Part shown: one piece after another, positions 1 through 8,450 of the stretch
How positions within the stretch are numbered: position 1 is the stretch's first letter
Layout: every line of letters starts with the position of its first letter
NCBI GenBank assembly: GCA_030141585.1
Contig: JAQIFP010000109.1
Location: 1-13,056 of the forward strand
Length of the DNA: 13,056 nucleotides
DNA from: Ophryocystis elektroscirrha
Taxonomy: Eukaryota > Apicomplexa > Conoidasida > Neogregarinorida > Ophryocystidae
Direction of reading: 5' to 3'
Position numbers and translations under genes: made by a program
The notes under the pieces: model-generated
What the model was told of the DNA's origin: nothing
Databases searched by the model: none
Seen by the model: the letters and a program-made list of their open reading frames with translations, nothing else

Positions 1-185
1 ATATATACATATATACATATATACATATATACATATATACATATATACATATATACATATATACATATATACATATATACATATATACATATATACATAT
101 ATACATATATACATATATACATATATAGATATATACATATATATTTATATACATATATAGATATATACATATATATTTATATAAC
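1..185. repeat. 8-bp AT satellite with a 32-bp higher-order variant
   Basis: Near-perfect tandem copies of ATATATAC run from position 1 to about 126. From about 121 to 185 the array changes to two copies of a roughly 32-bp block made of one ATATATAG, one ATATATAC and a TTTATATA spacer. The array starts at base 1, so its true left end is outside the window. Such an array often breaks an assembly, so this may be a contig end (inference). From 186 to 405 the DNA is AT-rich and I see no gene; it probably includes the 3' untranslated region of the SAP18 gene. Confidence 0.95.
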
Positions 186-405
186 CATATATATATATGC
201 TCATATATACATTTACTCATACATACATATATACATAATTAAATATGCATATATACGCATTACAGTAAAAGTTCAATATGTTTTGTTTTACGAATGCGTT
301 CTGATTGACAATTACTTATTGTATATGGAAACAATAATTAAAATAATTTATGAGTAGTTCCTATGTATAAAAAAAATTTGTTAGATGCTATCAATATAAG
401 GTGTA

Positions 406-1499
406 TTAAATTTGTGTTTCGTCAATTTCCATGGCATCATTATCTTGAGAACTAGAGTCTAATTGTTTCTTATCTGTTAATGTTTCTTCTTGTTGTTCCT
501 CTTTTAAATGTTCTTTTAAGTCTTGTTGTTCCTCTTTTAAATGTTCTTTTAAGTCTTCTTGTTCCTCTTTTGAGTTTTCTTGGTCCCTTTTTTCTTCTTC
601 TTCTTCTTCTTCTTCTTCAACGGCAGGTTGCGTATCTTTGATTTCTTCATTTACTTCGGATTCTAACTTGGAAGAAAAATTGGGACGTTTATTGGTAGGA
701 CGAGGATTTGCGGGAAGTATTGCTATTGAAATTACGTCTCCTATTTCGAATTTATATCGAGCTAAAATGTTTTTATCCTCTGGTCCTGGGCGTGAATTGT
801 GTAAAGTCCCTAAATCTAACTCTGTAATTCTTTTTTCTTTATCGTCTATAGTAGCAATAAAAAAAAAAAAAAAAAAATTACCTAAATGGATTAATTTTAA
901 AGAAAATCTTGAATTTCTTAACCATGCTGGAGAACACAAATCTTTGACTAGGTCAACTATTTCACGTAAGGATGTATCCATCCATGTATATAACTGCAAT
1001 TCGGAACTTGACAAATTTTCAATTGTATCGGAGGAAGGCTGTAGAAGATCGGCGGTATCTTGCTCTATATGAAAAGATTAGAAAAAAAAAAAAGGTTACC
1101 TGTATCTATTTTTGAAGACGTTCCATAGAAGTAACGGTTAAAGTCTTCGAGTGAATGATGTTTTACAAGTTTATAATAAACTCTTAATAAGAATGGGCAT
1201 TTAATAGAGCGATTAACTACAATTTGTTTGGATGTATTAGCAAGATTATCTCTGTTTCTGTTTGCTCCAAAAAATTTTGAAGGGCGATATGGTTTTTCTG
1301 TGTTACGTTTATTTAAAAGAAGAGCAGGTTTCTTTCTTCTGGGAGGTAATTTTACTGGAGGCGGTGCTCTACGTACAGGTAATGGAGAACGACTACGTAT
1401 ATTACGGAATTTAGAGCGATAAGGTCTTCTTTGCGTATTTGATTTACTAGACCACGATTTACTTGATAAAGAAGATCGAGATCGACGGTGGTATACCAT
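406..1499 (-). CDS. SAP18: SAP18 homologue with RS-like N-terminus and acidic C-terminal tail, 3 exons
   Basis: Exons on the minus strand are 1499-1100, 1064-882 and 845-406; the introns are 35 and 36 bp. Joined they give 1023 nt, 340 residues. The core, about residues 99-245, matches SAP18: CPFLLRV, then SSELQLYTWMD (human SSELQIYTWMDATL), LREIVDLVK, and a final YKFEIGDVISIAI before LPAN (human QKFQIGDYLDIAITPPN). SAP18 is a ubiquitin-fold adaptor of the Sin3-HDAC complex and of the exon-junction-associated ASAP/PSAP complexes with RNPS1 and acinus or pinin. Unlike the roughly 150-residue human protein, this one has about 98 extra N-terminal residues rich in Arg, Ser and Pro. It also has an acidic tail with about ten Glu in a row and an 11-residue repeat. 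About 18 residues are inserted in the fold (134-151). The start is the first ATG of the open frame. Confidence 0.9.
490..574 (-). repeat. 33-bp coding tandem repeat in the SAP18 tail
   Basis: Two identical 33-bp copies (490-522 and 523-555) and a diverged partial third (556-574) encode an 11-residue unit of the type KEEQQDLKEHL. A TTC run at 593-618, GAA on the coding strand, encodes the adjacent poly-glutamate. The identity of the two copies suggests recent slippage or unequal exchange. The unit is charged and helix-prone, so the tail may form a single helix (inference). Confidence 0.9.
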
Positions 1500-1568
1500 T
1501 TTGCTAACTATCAGTTTATTTAACCTATTGATTATAAAAAAAGTTGTTTTTTTTTTTTTATTTTTTTT

Positions 1569-1574
1569 TTTATT
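1569..1574 (-). promoter_or_regulatory. candidate poly(A) signal of the copper transporter gene
   Basis: AATAAA on the minus strand lies 12 nt beyond the TAA of the transporter gene, inside an A-rich stretch that continues to about 1543. The motif is expected by chance in such DNA, so support comes mainly from its position in an 87-bp intergenic gap. Confidence 0.4.
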
Positions 1575-1586
1575 AAAAAGGTATAA

Positions 1587-2647
1587 TTAGATACTGCAGC
1601 ATTGCATTTTATCAGAAACATCATTAGACTTGGTATTACATGAACATTCTGTTGATTCTTGATTAGCTGAACAGTTAGCATAAGAGCAATTATCGTAATA
1701 AAAAAGTATGTGTCCAAAAGAGAAAATACCAAATGCAACTCCAAATAAAACGCCAAAAACTATGAGAGAATCCCAGGACATAACAGCCATCATTAGTACA
1801 TAATCCCAACCAAGTGATATACTGATTAACAATCCCTGAATTAGATTAACTTTTAATTTCCTTAGAAAGTTTTGTTGTTTTGTTCCAGCGGTTATACGTA
1901 GATTTTTTAAAGCATATTTATCGGAGTATTTTCTGATTAGCCTTATTATGACTGCAAGTAAGCCTCCTAATATACACGCAATCACTATTAACGTGTATCC
2001 ATATGTCTCAACAGAAAATGATTGGAATAAAAAGAATTTTCCTAATATAATCGAATTTACTTAAAAACTACTTACCGCTACTACTGTGATTATGATGATG
2101 CATTTCATTAGTTGGCAAATGGTTCATATGCTCCATAGGTACTGAAATAAATTTATATAAAGTTGCTATTTTTTATTTTACATATAGGAGCGGGTGTATG
2201 TAATAGTTGATCGCGTAATAATGAAGTATTATTTGGTACAATATTATTTAATAATTCATCGACGGAATGATGCTTGTCAGTTTTGATATCGGGTTGTTTA
2301 TCAACTAATGAATTAATATCCTCTACCAAAGATATTCCATGGTGAGAATTATTATGTGCTGAAGTCGGACTATGAGAAAAGTTCTGATGATCAGAATGTT
2401 CTGAAACATGGTTTATGGTTTCTAGCTTGTTATGCGTAGATGGTAATGATTTTTTATGATCCATTGAATGATCCATTGAATGATCCATTGAATGTTGATT
2501 ATGATTGTGTGGAGCAGCGTCTTTATGCTGATGATCTTTCGGTAAATTAGAAGAATTTTGTATAGTCATTTTATGATTATGTTTATCATGATTCTCATGC
2601 ACCTCATTGGAAGGAACTGCATTGTGTTCTTGAACATTATTTGACAT
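1587..2647 (-). CDS. CTR-family high-affinity copper transporter with long His/Met-rich ectodomain, 3 exons
   Basis: Exons are 2647-2182, 2141-2076 and 2041-1587; the introns are 40 and 34 bp. Joined they give 987 nt, 328 residues. CTR proteins are trimeric plasma-membrane or vesicular Cu(I) channels. Evidence here: a first membrane segment YGYTLIVIACILGGLLAV (about 188-205), a basic cytosolic loop, then a second segment with the selectivity motif MMAVM (MxxxM) and a third with GVLFG followed by GVAFG (GxxxG packing). The N-terminal ~178 residues are soluble and dense in His and Met, with three SMDH repeats at about 53-64 and a MEHMNH block plus HHH next to the membrane, as expected of copper-collecting ectodomains. 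Human CTR1 has a much shorter ectodomain. The C-terminus has seven Cys, the last two adjacent, in place of the human HCH end. No signal peptide is visible, which is normal for the family. Confidence 0.92.
2456..2491 (-). repeat. three 12-bp copies encoding SMDH repeats
   Basis: ATGATCCATTGA on the plus strand occurs three times without change. It encodes three Ser-Met-Asp-His units in the copper-binding ectodomain. Each copy adds one Met and one His, which are Cu(I)/Cu(II) ligands in this family. Confidence 0.9.
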
Positions 2648-2815
2648 TCTGATAAAGGCACAGATTTGCTGAATGCATGTATTTCACTTAAACCTTTCAG
2701 CTATCATAAGTTTCTATCTATATATATAATTTCCGCAAAGTGGGAATAACGATGCGCTTCTTCATGTGTCATTTACTTAAATTTATACATCATATAACTT
2801 ATTCATTGATTGAAT

Positions 2816-2884
2816 GTGCTTGCATACTAAAGTATGCAAGCACGTTGTGTTTGAATATTTCAAAAAAAAATATTCAAACACAGC
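2816..2884. repeat. two back-to-back perfect hairpins in a divergent intergenic region
   Basis: Hairpin 1 pairs 2816-2828 with 2831-2843: 13 bp with a 2-nt loop. Hairpin 2 pairs 2846-2860 with 2868-2882: 15 bp around a 7-nt loop of C and six A, extendable by one G-T and one G-C pair to 2844-2884. They are directly adjacent and sit between the starts of the copper transporter (minus) and the RRM gene (plus). The rest of 2648-3025 is AT-rich with no gene that I can see. The role is unknown. Confidence 0.85.
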
Positions 2885-3025
2885 AATAAAATAAATTATT
2901 AAAATATTAAAGTGAATTATATTATTATATGAATGTATTTATTATTCAAAACAAGTTGAATATAAATTTGCACCTATTTTTATATCTTACAGAGTTGAAT
3001 GACTAAATATTTGAATTCTACATTA

Positions 3026-4387
3026 ATGTCAATTAAAACTAAACGGAATCGCTCTCAATTGGTATAATATAATTTCCTTTGTACATATATTGATAGAATT
3101 CCGATATTTTTACTAAAAACTCGAAAATTAATTCAAAAAAGTCAATAGCTCACTCAAGTATTATATCAAACAAAATATATTTAATTTAGAAATAGCAAAT
3201 ATTCAGAAAACCACACCAACTGAAATTCCTAAAAATAGGCTGCGCAAAATTTATGAGGTTACAGATGTGGATATAACAAGTATACAGCAATATTTGTATC
3301 CTTTCTTTACTGGGGTAATTCTATAAAATATATCTATATGCTTATCTAACCTTCAATACCAACTGGAATATTTACAATTTCATTAATACTTACATTTATC
3401 AAACTGTGTATAATTTTTATACAACAATTGTTAAAACTTAATATCTTAATATTTAATTTATATTATGGCAAATTTTAATGTGATTATTATAGTAACAATT
3501 CAAACTTCATATATGCATAACTTATCATTTTATATGTATGCGTAACTTAATTGAGTTACGTAGTATTTATATCTTTTTTTTTTGATCAGCTTTTTGTTGA
3601 AAATGAAGCAAGTATCGATTGTTTTAAAGCTTTGGAAATTAGTTCTTCAAACGATCTCATAGTTAAAGATTTGTTGCTTTTGGTAAAGGAAATTTGTGCA
3701 ATAGTAACCATTTAATAGTTATCTTCTTATTTTTATAATCCTGAATTTCCAAAAATAGAAAAATTGTGCCAAAAAACACCAAACAAATGGTTATGCGAAT
3801 TCGATCTCCCTAAAACTGCACTCGGCGTGGTTCAGTTACTCAACTTTTGTGTTCCCAATAACATCTATAAGACATTCTCTTTGAATAAACTGAATAAAGC
3901 ACCTGAATTTACAAACGATTTAGTAATAACTTCTTATTGGTAGTTTTTTTTTGTTCTTGAAAACCTTTGATTTAGTGCATCCCCTGGTATCGTAAAAGCC
4001 ATACAAGCTATTCATGAAAAGAATCAAGGACGAAGTTCAGCTAGGTTAAGATTATCCAATGTTGATGAGAAAGTAACGGAAACTCAGTTATTTAATCTAC
4101 TAAAGCCTCATGGCCTAATTCGGAAATTTCGATTTATAGTTAAAGAACAAATGGGAAAACCAAGGTATTATTAAGCTGTATAAAATGCTTTTAGAACTCG
4201 TATGGCTTTTGTGTATTACAAGAATTCTCAAGCGGCTCAGGATGCAAAAAAAAACCTTGACGGAAAAGTACTATGCGGTAAACGACTTCGCATGGATTGG
4301 GCGTTTCCAAACTCAATAAAAAAGGTTATTGAAGAAGATGCTGTAGTAGCGGCTCCAGGAAACATCGCAAATTTATCTAATGTGTAA
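3026..4387 (+). CDS. RRM-domain RNA-binding protein, 7 exons
   Basis: Exons are 3026-3061, 3097-3157, 3190-3314, 3590-3682, 3719-3939, 3976-4164 and 4195-4387. Introns are 35, 32, 275, 36, 36 and 30 bp. Joined they give 918 nt, 305 residues ending in TAA. Residues about 202-275 form an RRM: RNP2-like LRLSNV near 203, an RNP1-like RMAFVYYK near 243, a helix SQAAQDAKKNLDG, and the last strand KRLRMDWA. Upstream, residues 1-40 are basic and low in complexity. Residues about 45-180 look like a folded, leucine-rich region that I do not recognise; it lacks the Q-x-x-YFS pattern of a La motif. The exon set was chosen because every junction is GT-AG and keeps the frame. The first two exons, 12 and about 20 codons, rest on frame and length only. 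The 275-bp intron is atypical and could hide another exon. Confidence 0.75.
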
Positions 4388-4448
4388 ACGATGATTTTAA
4401 TTATATATATTATATGTAATGCTGATATCATTCGACTTGAAAATGCGA

Positions 4449-4454
4449 TTTATT
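4449..4454 (-). promoter_or_regulatory. candidate poly(A) signal overlapping the F-box-like gene stop
   Basis: AATAAA on the minus strand overlaps the TAA stop of the F-box-like gene. With the convergent RRM gene ending at 4387, only 62 bp separate the two stops, so the 3' ends of the transcripts must be very short or must overlap. Confidence 0.4.
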
Positions 4455-5505
4455 CATTCTTTACAAACAACAAACCATTATCTAACTCCGTAATTTCATA
4501 ATCTATACAAGTTGATCCAAAAAACCGTTTTAATTGATGAAATTTTGTTTCTGCATACTTGCATCGCGCATCTTCCTTAACAGTTTTTTCAGGGAATATT
4601 TGAAGTTGTACTTGCAAAGAATGAATGTTATTATGATTTGTCGTTTTTAACAACTGTAATAAAGCTGTAATACCTTCTGGAATTGCAAGTAATAACTGAA
4701 TATAAACCGGTTTCTTTCTATTTTGGCTGAGAAATGGCTTAAGAAATGTTGTGAAATAATTCAAATGAGCACTTAATGAATTATAATCGATATAGCAATA
4801 GTTCAAAGACACATGATCTTCAATTGTTGCTGTTAAATTTAGACTAATAAATTTTATACACTCTAGAGCTAAAAGCGTTTTCTCTAAAGAAAGTAAACTT
4901 TTTTCAGATAATTTTTGTAATTCTGGTATATTAGTAACATCAACTTCCAAATGTAACCGCGTTATATTAGGGAGTTTACATAAGAGTATTTTTTTTACCC
5001 ATTCAATATAATATTTGATGAACATGTATACGTGTTTTTTACTTCGAGAATGCCATAATATTTGAATAAATGTGATTTCTTCTAATATTGATGGTGTTGT
5101 ATGATTACAAGATTCCCATGATGAGTTTACCTTGATGTGATAAATGTCATTGTATAAATGTATCTGTAATGTTTGCAGATAATTGTTTAGCTTGTCCAAT
5201 ACATAGTACAGATGTTTTGGTGGTACGCACAAATTTTCTTGTATACGTAATTCTCTTATAGGAGGTAATATATTTACCCATTTTGTAAAATAATCGATGG
5301 GTATCACATATAGTTCATTTTTTAATGTTATAACGTCCCAACTATTTCTAATTACTCCATGTAGACCCTTATTAATATCAACTTTTGCTAGTCTATTAGA
5401 ATGAACATGATTTAATGCCGTTGCAAACGTGACCAACTCTTTAACATTCAAGAATGTATAGATTATGTACTCAATGTCTAAAGGGAATAGTGTTGTCATA
5501 AGCAT
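4450..5505 (-). CDS. F-box-like protein, single exon
   Basis: An uninterrupted 351-residue frame, far longer than chance in DNA this AT-rich. The N-terminus, LFPLDIEYIIYTFLNVKEL followed by VTFATALN (about residues 6-33), fits an F-box helix pattern (LP-x-E-I-L-x-x-I-x-x-x-L-x-x-x-D-L). F-boxes bind Skp1 and bring substrates to SCF ubiquitin ligases. The rest has spaced segments such as PPIRELRI, LPNITRLHLEV and LECIKFISLNL, which look like irregular leucine-rich repeat strands; these usually bind the substrate. I cannot assign a substrate or subfamily. A second ATG lies two codons in. It is the only gene in the window without an intron and is tail to tail with the RRM gene. F-box assignment is moderate; that it is a real gene is close to certain. 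Confidence 0.72.
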   Translation of the reverse strand: MLMTTLFPLDIEYIIYTFLNVKELVTFATALNHVHSNRLAKVDINKGLHGVIRNSWDVITLKNELYVIPIDYFTKWVNILPPIRELRIQENLCVPPKHLYYVLDKLNNYLQTLQIHLYNDIYHIKVNSSWESCNHTTPSILEEITFIQILWHSRSKKHVYMFIKYYIEWVKKILLCKLPNITRLHLEVDVTNIPELQKLSEKSLLSLEKTLLALECIKFISLNLTATIEDHVSLNYCYIDYNSLSAHLNYFTTFLKPFLSQNRKKPVYIQLLLAIPEGITALLQLLKTTNHNNIHSLQVQLQIFPEKTVKEDARCKYAETKFHQLKRFFGSTCIDYEITELDNGLLFVKNE

Positions 5506-6396
5506 TAAACAATCATTTTGATTTTAAATTATTTATTTTCATGTATTTTTATATGATTTACAGTTTGAGCTCCCGATAATTACTCGATATATAATAAGAA
5601 CAATATATTTCATCAAAATTTAACATTTATATTTATTTATAACTATCTTAAATACATAAACGTCTAAAACTAATTATATAACTAACTTCATTATCATGTA
5701 AGTTTTCAAGAATTTTGTGACACTTAATGGATTCACTAAATGCGTTAAAATAAATATGCCTAACTTTTTTAAAAATAATCAAGTGGACGGTATTTATAAA
5801 AATTAAAATTAAATCTGTAATGGGCCAATATGAATCTAACATAGGATCGTTTAAGAATAATGTAATTAAATTAACTTCCATTGAGGCTTCTGAGGTAACG
5901 AGTCTAAAATTATTCTTGAATTACGAAGATTACATATATTTTAAGCACAAGTTATAGAATAGTTATATTGCACTTAAATATATATGCTTACGTAAAATAT
6001 GATTTAATTTATATAAGCTTATTAGGTTATCAATATGAAAAAGGTGTATACAAGCTCACAATATTACTATAGAGATTATAGTAATATATATAGTGTATAT
6101 ACATTACTATAATATATATATATATATATTATACCTTACAATTTTGTAACATTTTTCAGTGAAAAAGTTGTTTATAGAGGGAGTTTGAAGCTTATGTAAA
6201 AATTATTACTTATTGTTGCGTGTGTTTGCGCTTGTGTATGTTAAATAAATTTACATTTGTATATTTGTGAAATTATAAATTTATTTATACATTTAATATA
6301 AGCTAATTTTGCAATTTATAAAATCTAATTTTTTTTTGGACTTTTTCTCAGACTCACAATAAGGTTTGTGCAAGAATTGAATAGTGAATTTTATAG
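5506..6396. other. AT-rich stretch without a convincing gene
   Basis: About 890 bp rich in A and T. It holds an 11-bp-stem hairpin at 6061-6087 with a 5-nt loop, a TA microsatellite near 6112-6130, and a minus-strand 77-codon frame (5648-5881) that I do not call a gene. The first exons of the plus-strand A9/PH-like gene must lie here, or in the upper part of it, because the first exon I can read has no ATG. A strong acceptor-like site (TTTTTCTCAG, ending at 6351) followed by a 12-nt open stretch to 6363 is one candidate micro-exon, but its donor would be GTTTGT, unlike the GTA donors elsewhere. Confidence 0.6.
6061..6087. repeat. 11-bp inverted repeat
   Basis: ATATTACTATA at 6061-6071 is perfectly complementary to 6077-6087 around the 5-nt spacer GAGAT. 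It lies in AT-rich DNA upstream of the A9/PH-like gene, where short palindromes are common. Confidence 0.7.
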
Positions 6397-8372
6397 TTTT
6401 ATGAATTTGCTTCTGTTGTTGATCATATTGACCCAATTTATTCTGAGAAAGACAATGAAGAAGGAGAGGAGGATATTTCGAGTTATTCTTCAAATGAATA
6501 TTCAGCAAATTTACGGGATTTGATAGATAGCGATAAAAATAGTGAAGATGCCTCTGAAGCTTCCAATTTATCAATCCCTTCTGATTTATTGAAAACTATT
6601 GATTCAGATTCTGATACGGAATCAAGTGGAAACGTAAATCGAGGCATTTTCCACTATGAAGTCAAAAATGATGTAATTAATTTTAAATTATTATTGGTCA
6701 GCTGAAAGAATTGTCTATTTATTCTGGTATTGCACATCCCATTAAAATAGATGGGGATATGTCTGTTGGAGAGACACTTAGAATGAAAGATTTATCTCAA
6801 TGGAAAAATCAATATCCTATTACCCGTGTTCAATGGTAAGAATTGATAAGTTAAATATAGGAAATAGTATATAAAATATATTAGATTTTTTATTTTATCT
6901 TACATAGGTTTTTAAGTACCGAAATTGGGTCTCAAAGAACGTTTCAAATAAAAGCACTTTCTGACACTACAGATTTAACACTTACACCGAAGCATCTTGG
7001 ACATTTTATTCAAGTAGTCGTAACAAGAGAAATTGAGAAACAGGTATAATATTCAATAAAGAAATTTATTATGCTGTAAAGTTTATTGAAACGTATTCAA
7101 GAGAAATACGTTCTTATTTATTTGATCTATGTTTAACTAACTGAATAACATAATTAAAATTATTTGTAAATCGTATATAAAACTTATTTGTTTTATATAT
7201 AAATTTATAAATTTACAGCTTACATATATATGAGCCAGCAGATATAATAATTACATAATGGTGATTAATATAGATTAGAGATCCAAACATTGAGAAAGGA
7301 ATATATGACCCCCACGTGAAAAAAGTTTTAGATATAGATACTGGGCTGGAGAGACAATTTGTACCGGTGAAGTCATTTGCAGATATTGGGTATTATATAT
7401 TAAAGAATTGCTTCTTATATTTAGACCAATTTTGATTCCTAATACTTGGGCATACACATTTATGCAATCTCTTGCTACAGGCAACTATACGTGTAATATT
7501 GAAATTCTTGATAATAAAACGGTAAATTTATTACACATAACATTTTAGACTAGTTATTGAAATGTATGCAAACTGATTATAACCCGTTTTTTTTATAAAT
7601 ACATTGTTATTTACATTTCTAAAATATATCTGAAAATACAATAATATGTGTATTTAAATATATATTTGAAAGTATATAAATGGATTTAAAAATTAATTAT
7701 TTATACAAATAATTTTTATTGCGTACAAGTCTTTAATTATCAATATAATTAAATGTAACATAATTTTTGATCTTACTTGCAATTACTGTGATTCTAGGAA
7801 AAAAACACCGATGATTACCCAGTAAAGAAGTCAGGTGTTGCTGTTCCGGGTGTTTTAACAGTGACATTTAGTAATATTTGTATTTGATAACATTACTTGT
7901 AGAGACTCTTTTAATAACATTCAAAAAAGAATACATAGAAAAAAGTCTTGCTAAAACAATCTCATTATGGGACTGGATATTAAAAACGCTAGCTTTAGAA
8001 AGTAAAGAAAACTTAACAGAGACGGTTCAATCCAAGGAGTTAGCCGCTCATTTTAGGCTAAAATTAGTGGATCCACGTCCGTCAAAACTTGATACTATAA
8101 CAAATTTATATATATACAACGCTGAAAACGCAAATCACGAAAAGATTATCTGTGTTAATTCAAAAGATAGTTATGATAGAGATATGTGTTTATACCACCT
8201 ACTCATTTTCCAAGCCGCTAGGCTTTATCGTGTTATGGATCCTCAAATATGGAATGAAAAATTATTAAACGGAGATCTTGATTATATAAAAGATATGCTT
8301 CAACAATACCTTGAATCATTAGTGCTGAATGTTCGTCAAGAAGTTCCCGCTTATGAATTAGTTCAAAATTAA
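6397..8372 (+). CDS. Ig/A9-like plus PH-like domain protein, 7 visible exons, 5' end unresolved
   Basis: Visible exons are 6397-6672, 6702-6835, 6908-7043, 7274-7389, 7425-7521, 7798-7870 and 7903-8372. Introns are 29, 72, 230, 35, 276 and 32 bp. They join without a stop into 433 codons plus TAA. Numbering from 6397, residues about 15-75 are acidic and Ser-rich. Residues about 95-180 contain ITRVQWFLS, DLTLTPKHLGHFIQVVVT: the pattern of A9/Ig-like repeats of plant AIR9 and of the Ig part of SCAB1 (an aromatic W after a strand, then a strand, D/G turn, and I-x-V). Residues about 270-395 look like a PH-type fold: strands LTVTFK and LLITFKK, then FRLKLVDPRP, LYIYNAE, KIICVNS and a closing helix RDMCLYHLLIFQAARLY. 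AIR9 and SCAB1 act on microtubules and actin. The family call is from remembered pattern only. No ATG occurs in frame in the first exon, so the N-terminus is missing. Confidence 0.68.
7090..7112. repeat. 8-bp inverted repeat inside an intron
   Basis: AACGTATT at 7090-7097 pairs with AATACGTT at 7105-7112 around a 7-nt loop. It lies in the 230-bp intron of the A9/PH-like gene. It contains more G and C than its surroundings, but the stem is short. Confidence 0.6.
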
Positions 8373-8373
8373 T

Positions 8374-8379
8374 AATAAA
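8374..8379 (+). promoter_or_regulatory. candidate poly(A) signal of the A9/PH-like gene
   Basis: AATAAA begins one base after the TAA stop of the A9/PH-like gene, at the left edge of the 78-bp gap to the convergent ataxin-10 gene. Its position just before the 8399-8438 hairpin fits a 3' end there. Confidence 0.45.
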
Positions 8380-8398
8380 TTTTATTGACTATGAATAT

Positions 8399-8438
8399 TT
8401 CAGTAATTTTTTTTTGCTAGCTCGAAAAAAAAACTGAA
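8399..8438. terminator. imperfect hairpin between two convergent stop codons
   Basis: TTCAGT (8399-8404) pairs with ACTGAA (8433-8438). After a 2-nt AA bulge, a run of T (8407-8414) pairs with a run of A (8425-8432), closed by one G-T and one G-C pair around a 6-nt loop. It is centred between the A9/PH-like stop (8372) and the ataxin-10 stop (8451), so it would appear in both transcripts. Calling it a terminator is inference; eukaryotic 3' ends do not normally need a hairpin. Confidence 0.4.
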
Positions 8439-8450
8439 TTTTGAGAAAAT

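Noticed and set aside
1..240. Possible telomere
   Set aside because: The unit ATATATAC has no G-rich strand like known telomere repeats; it fits an ordinary satellite.
638..1072. Plus-strand 144-codon frame
   Set aside because: It runs antisense across two SAP18 exons and an intron and is low in complexity. SAP18 matches explain the region.
5648..5881. Minus-strand 77-codon frame starting with ATG
   Set aside because: A frame this long is expected by chance about once or twice in a window of this size and base composition. The N-terminus has a faint look of a fatty-acid elongase start (acidic-Pro, then a hydrophobic stretch), but no catalytic part follows and the next gene begins 143 bp on.
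6293..6574. Minus-strand 93-codon frame
   Set aside because: It is the antisense of the acidic first visible exon of the A9/PH-like gene and resembles nothing known.
6397..8372. Bacterial operon or phage system
   Set aside because: All long genes are split by GT-AG introns and belong to eukaryotic families; no ribosome binding sites or prokaryotic gene order are seen.
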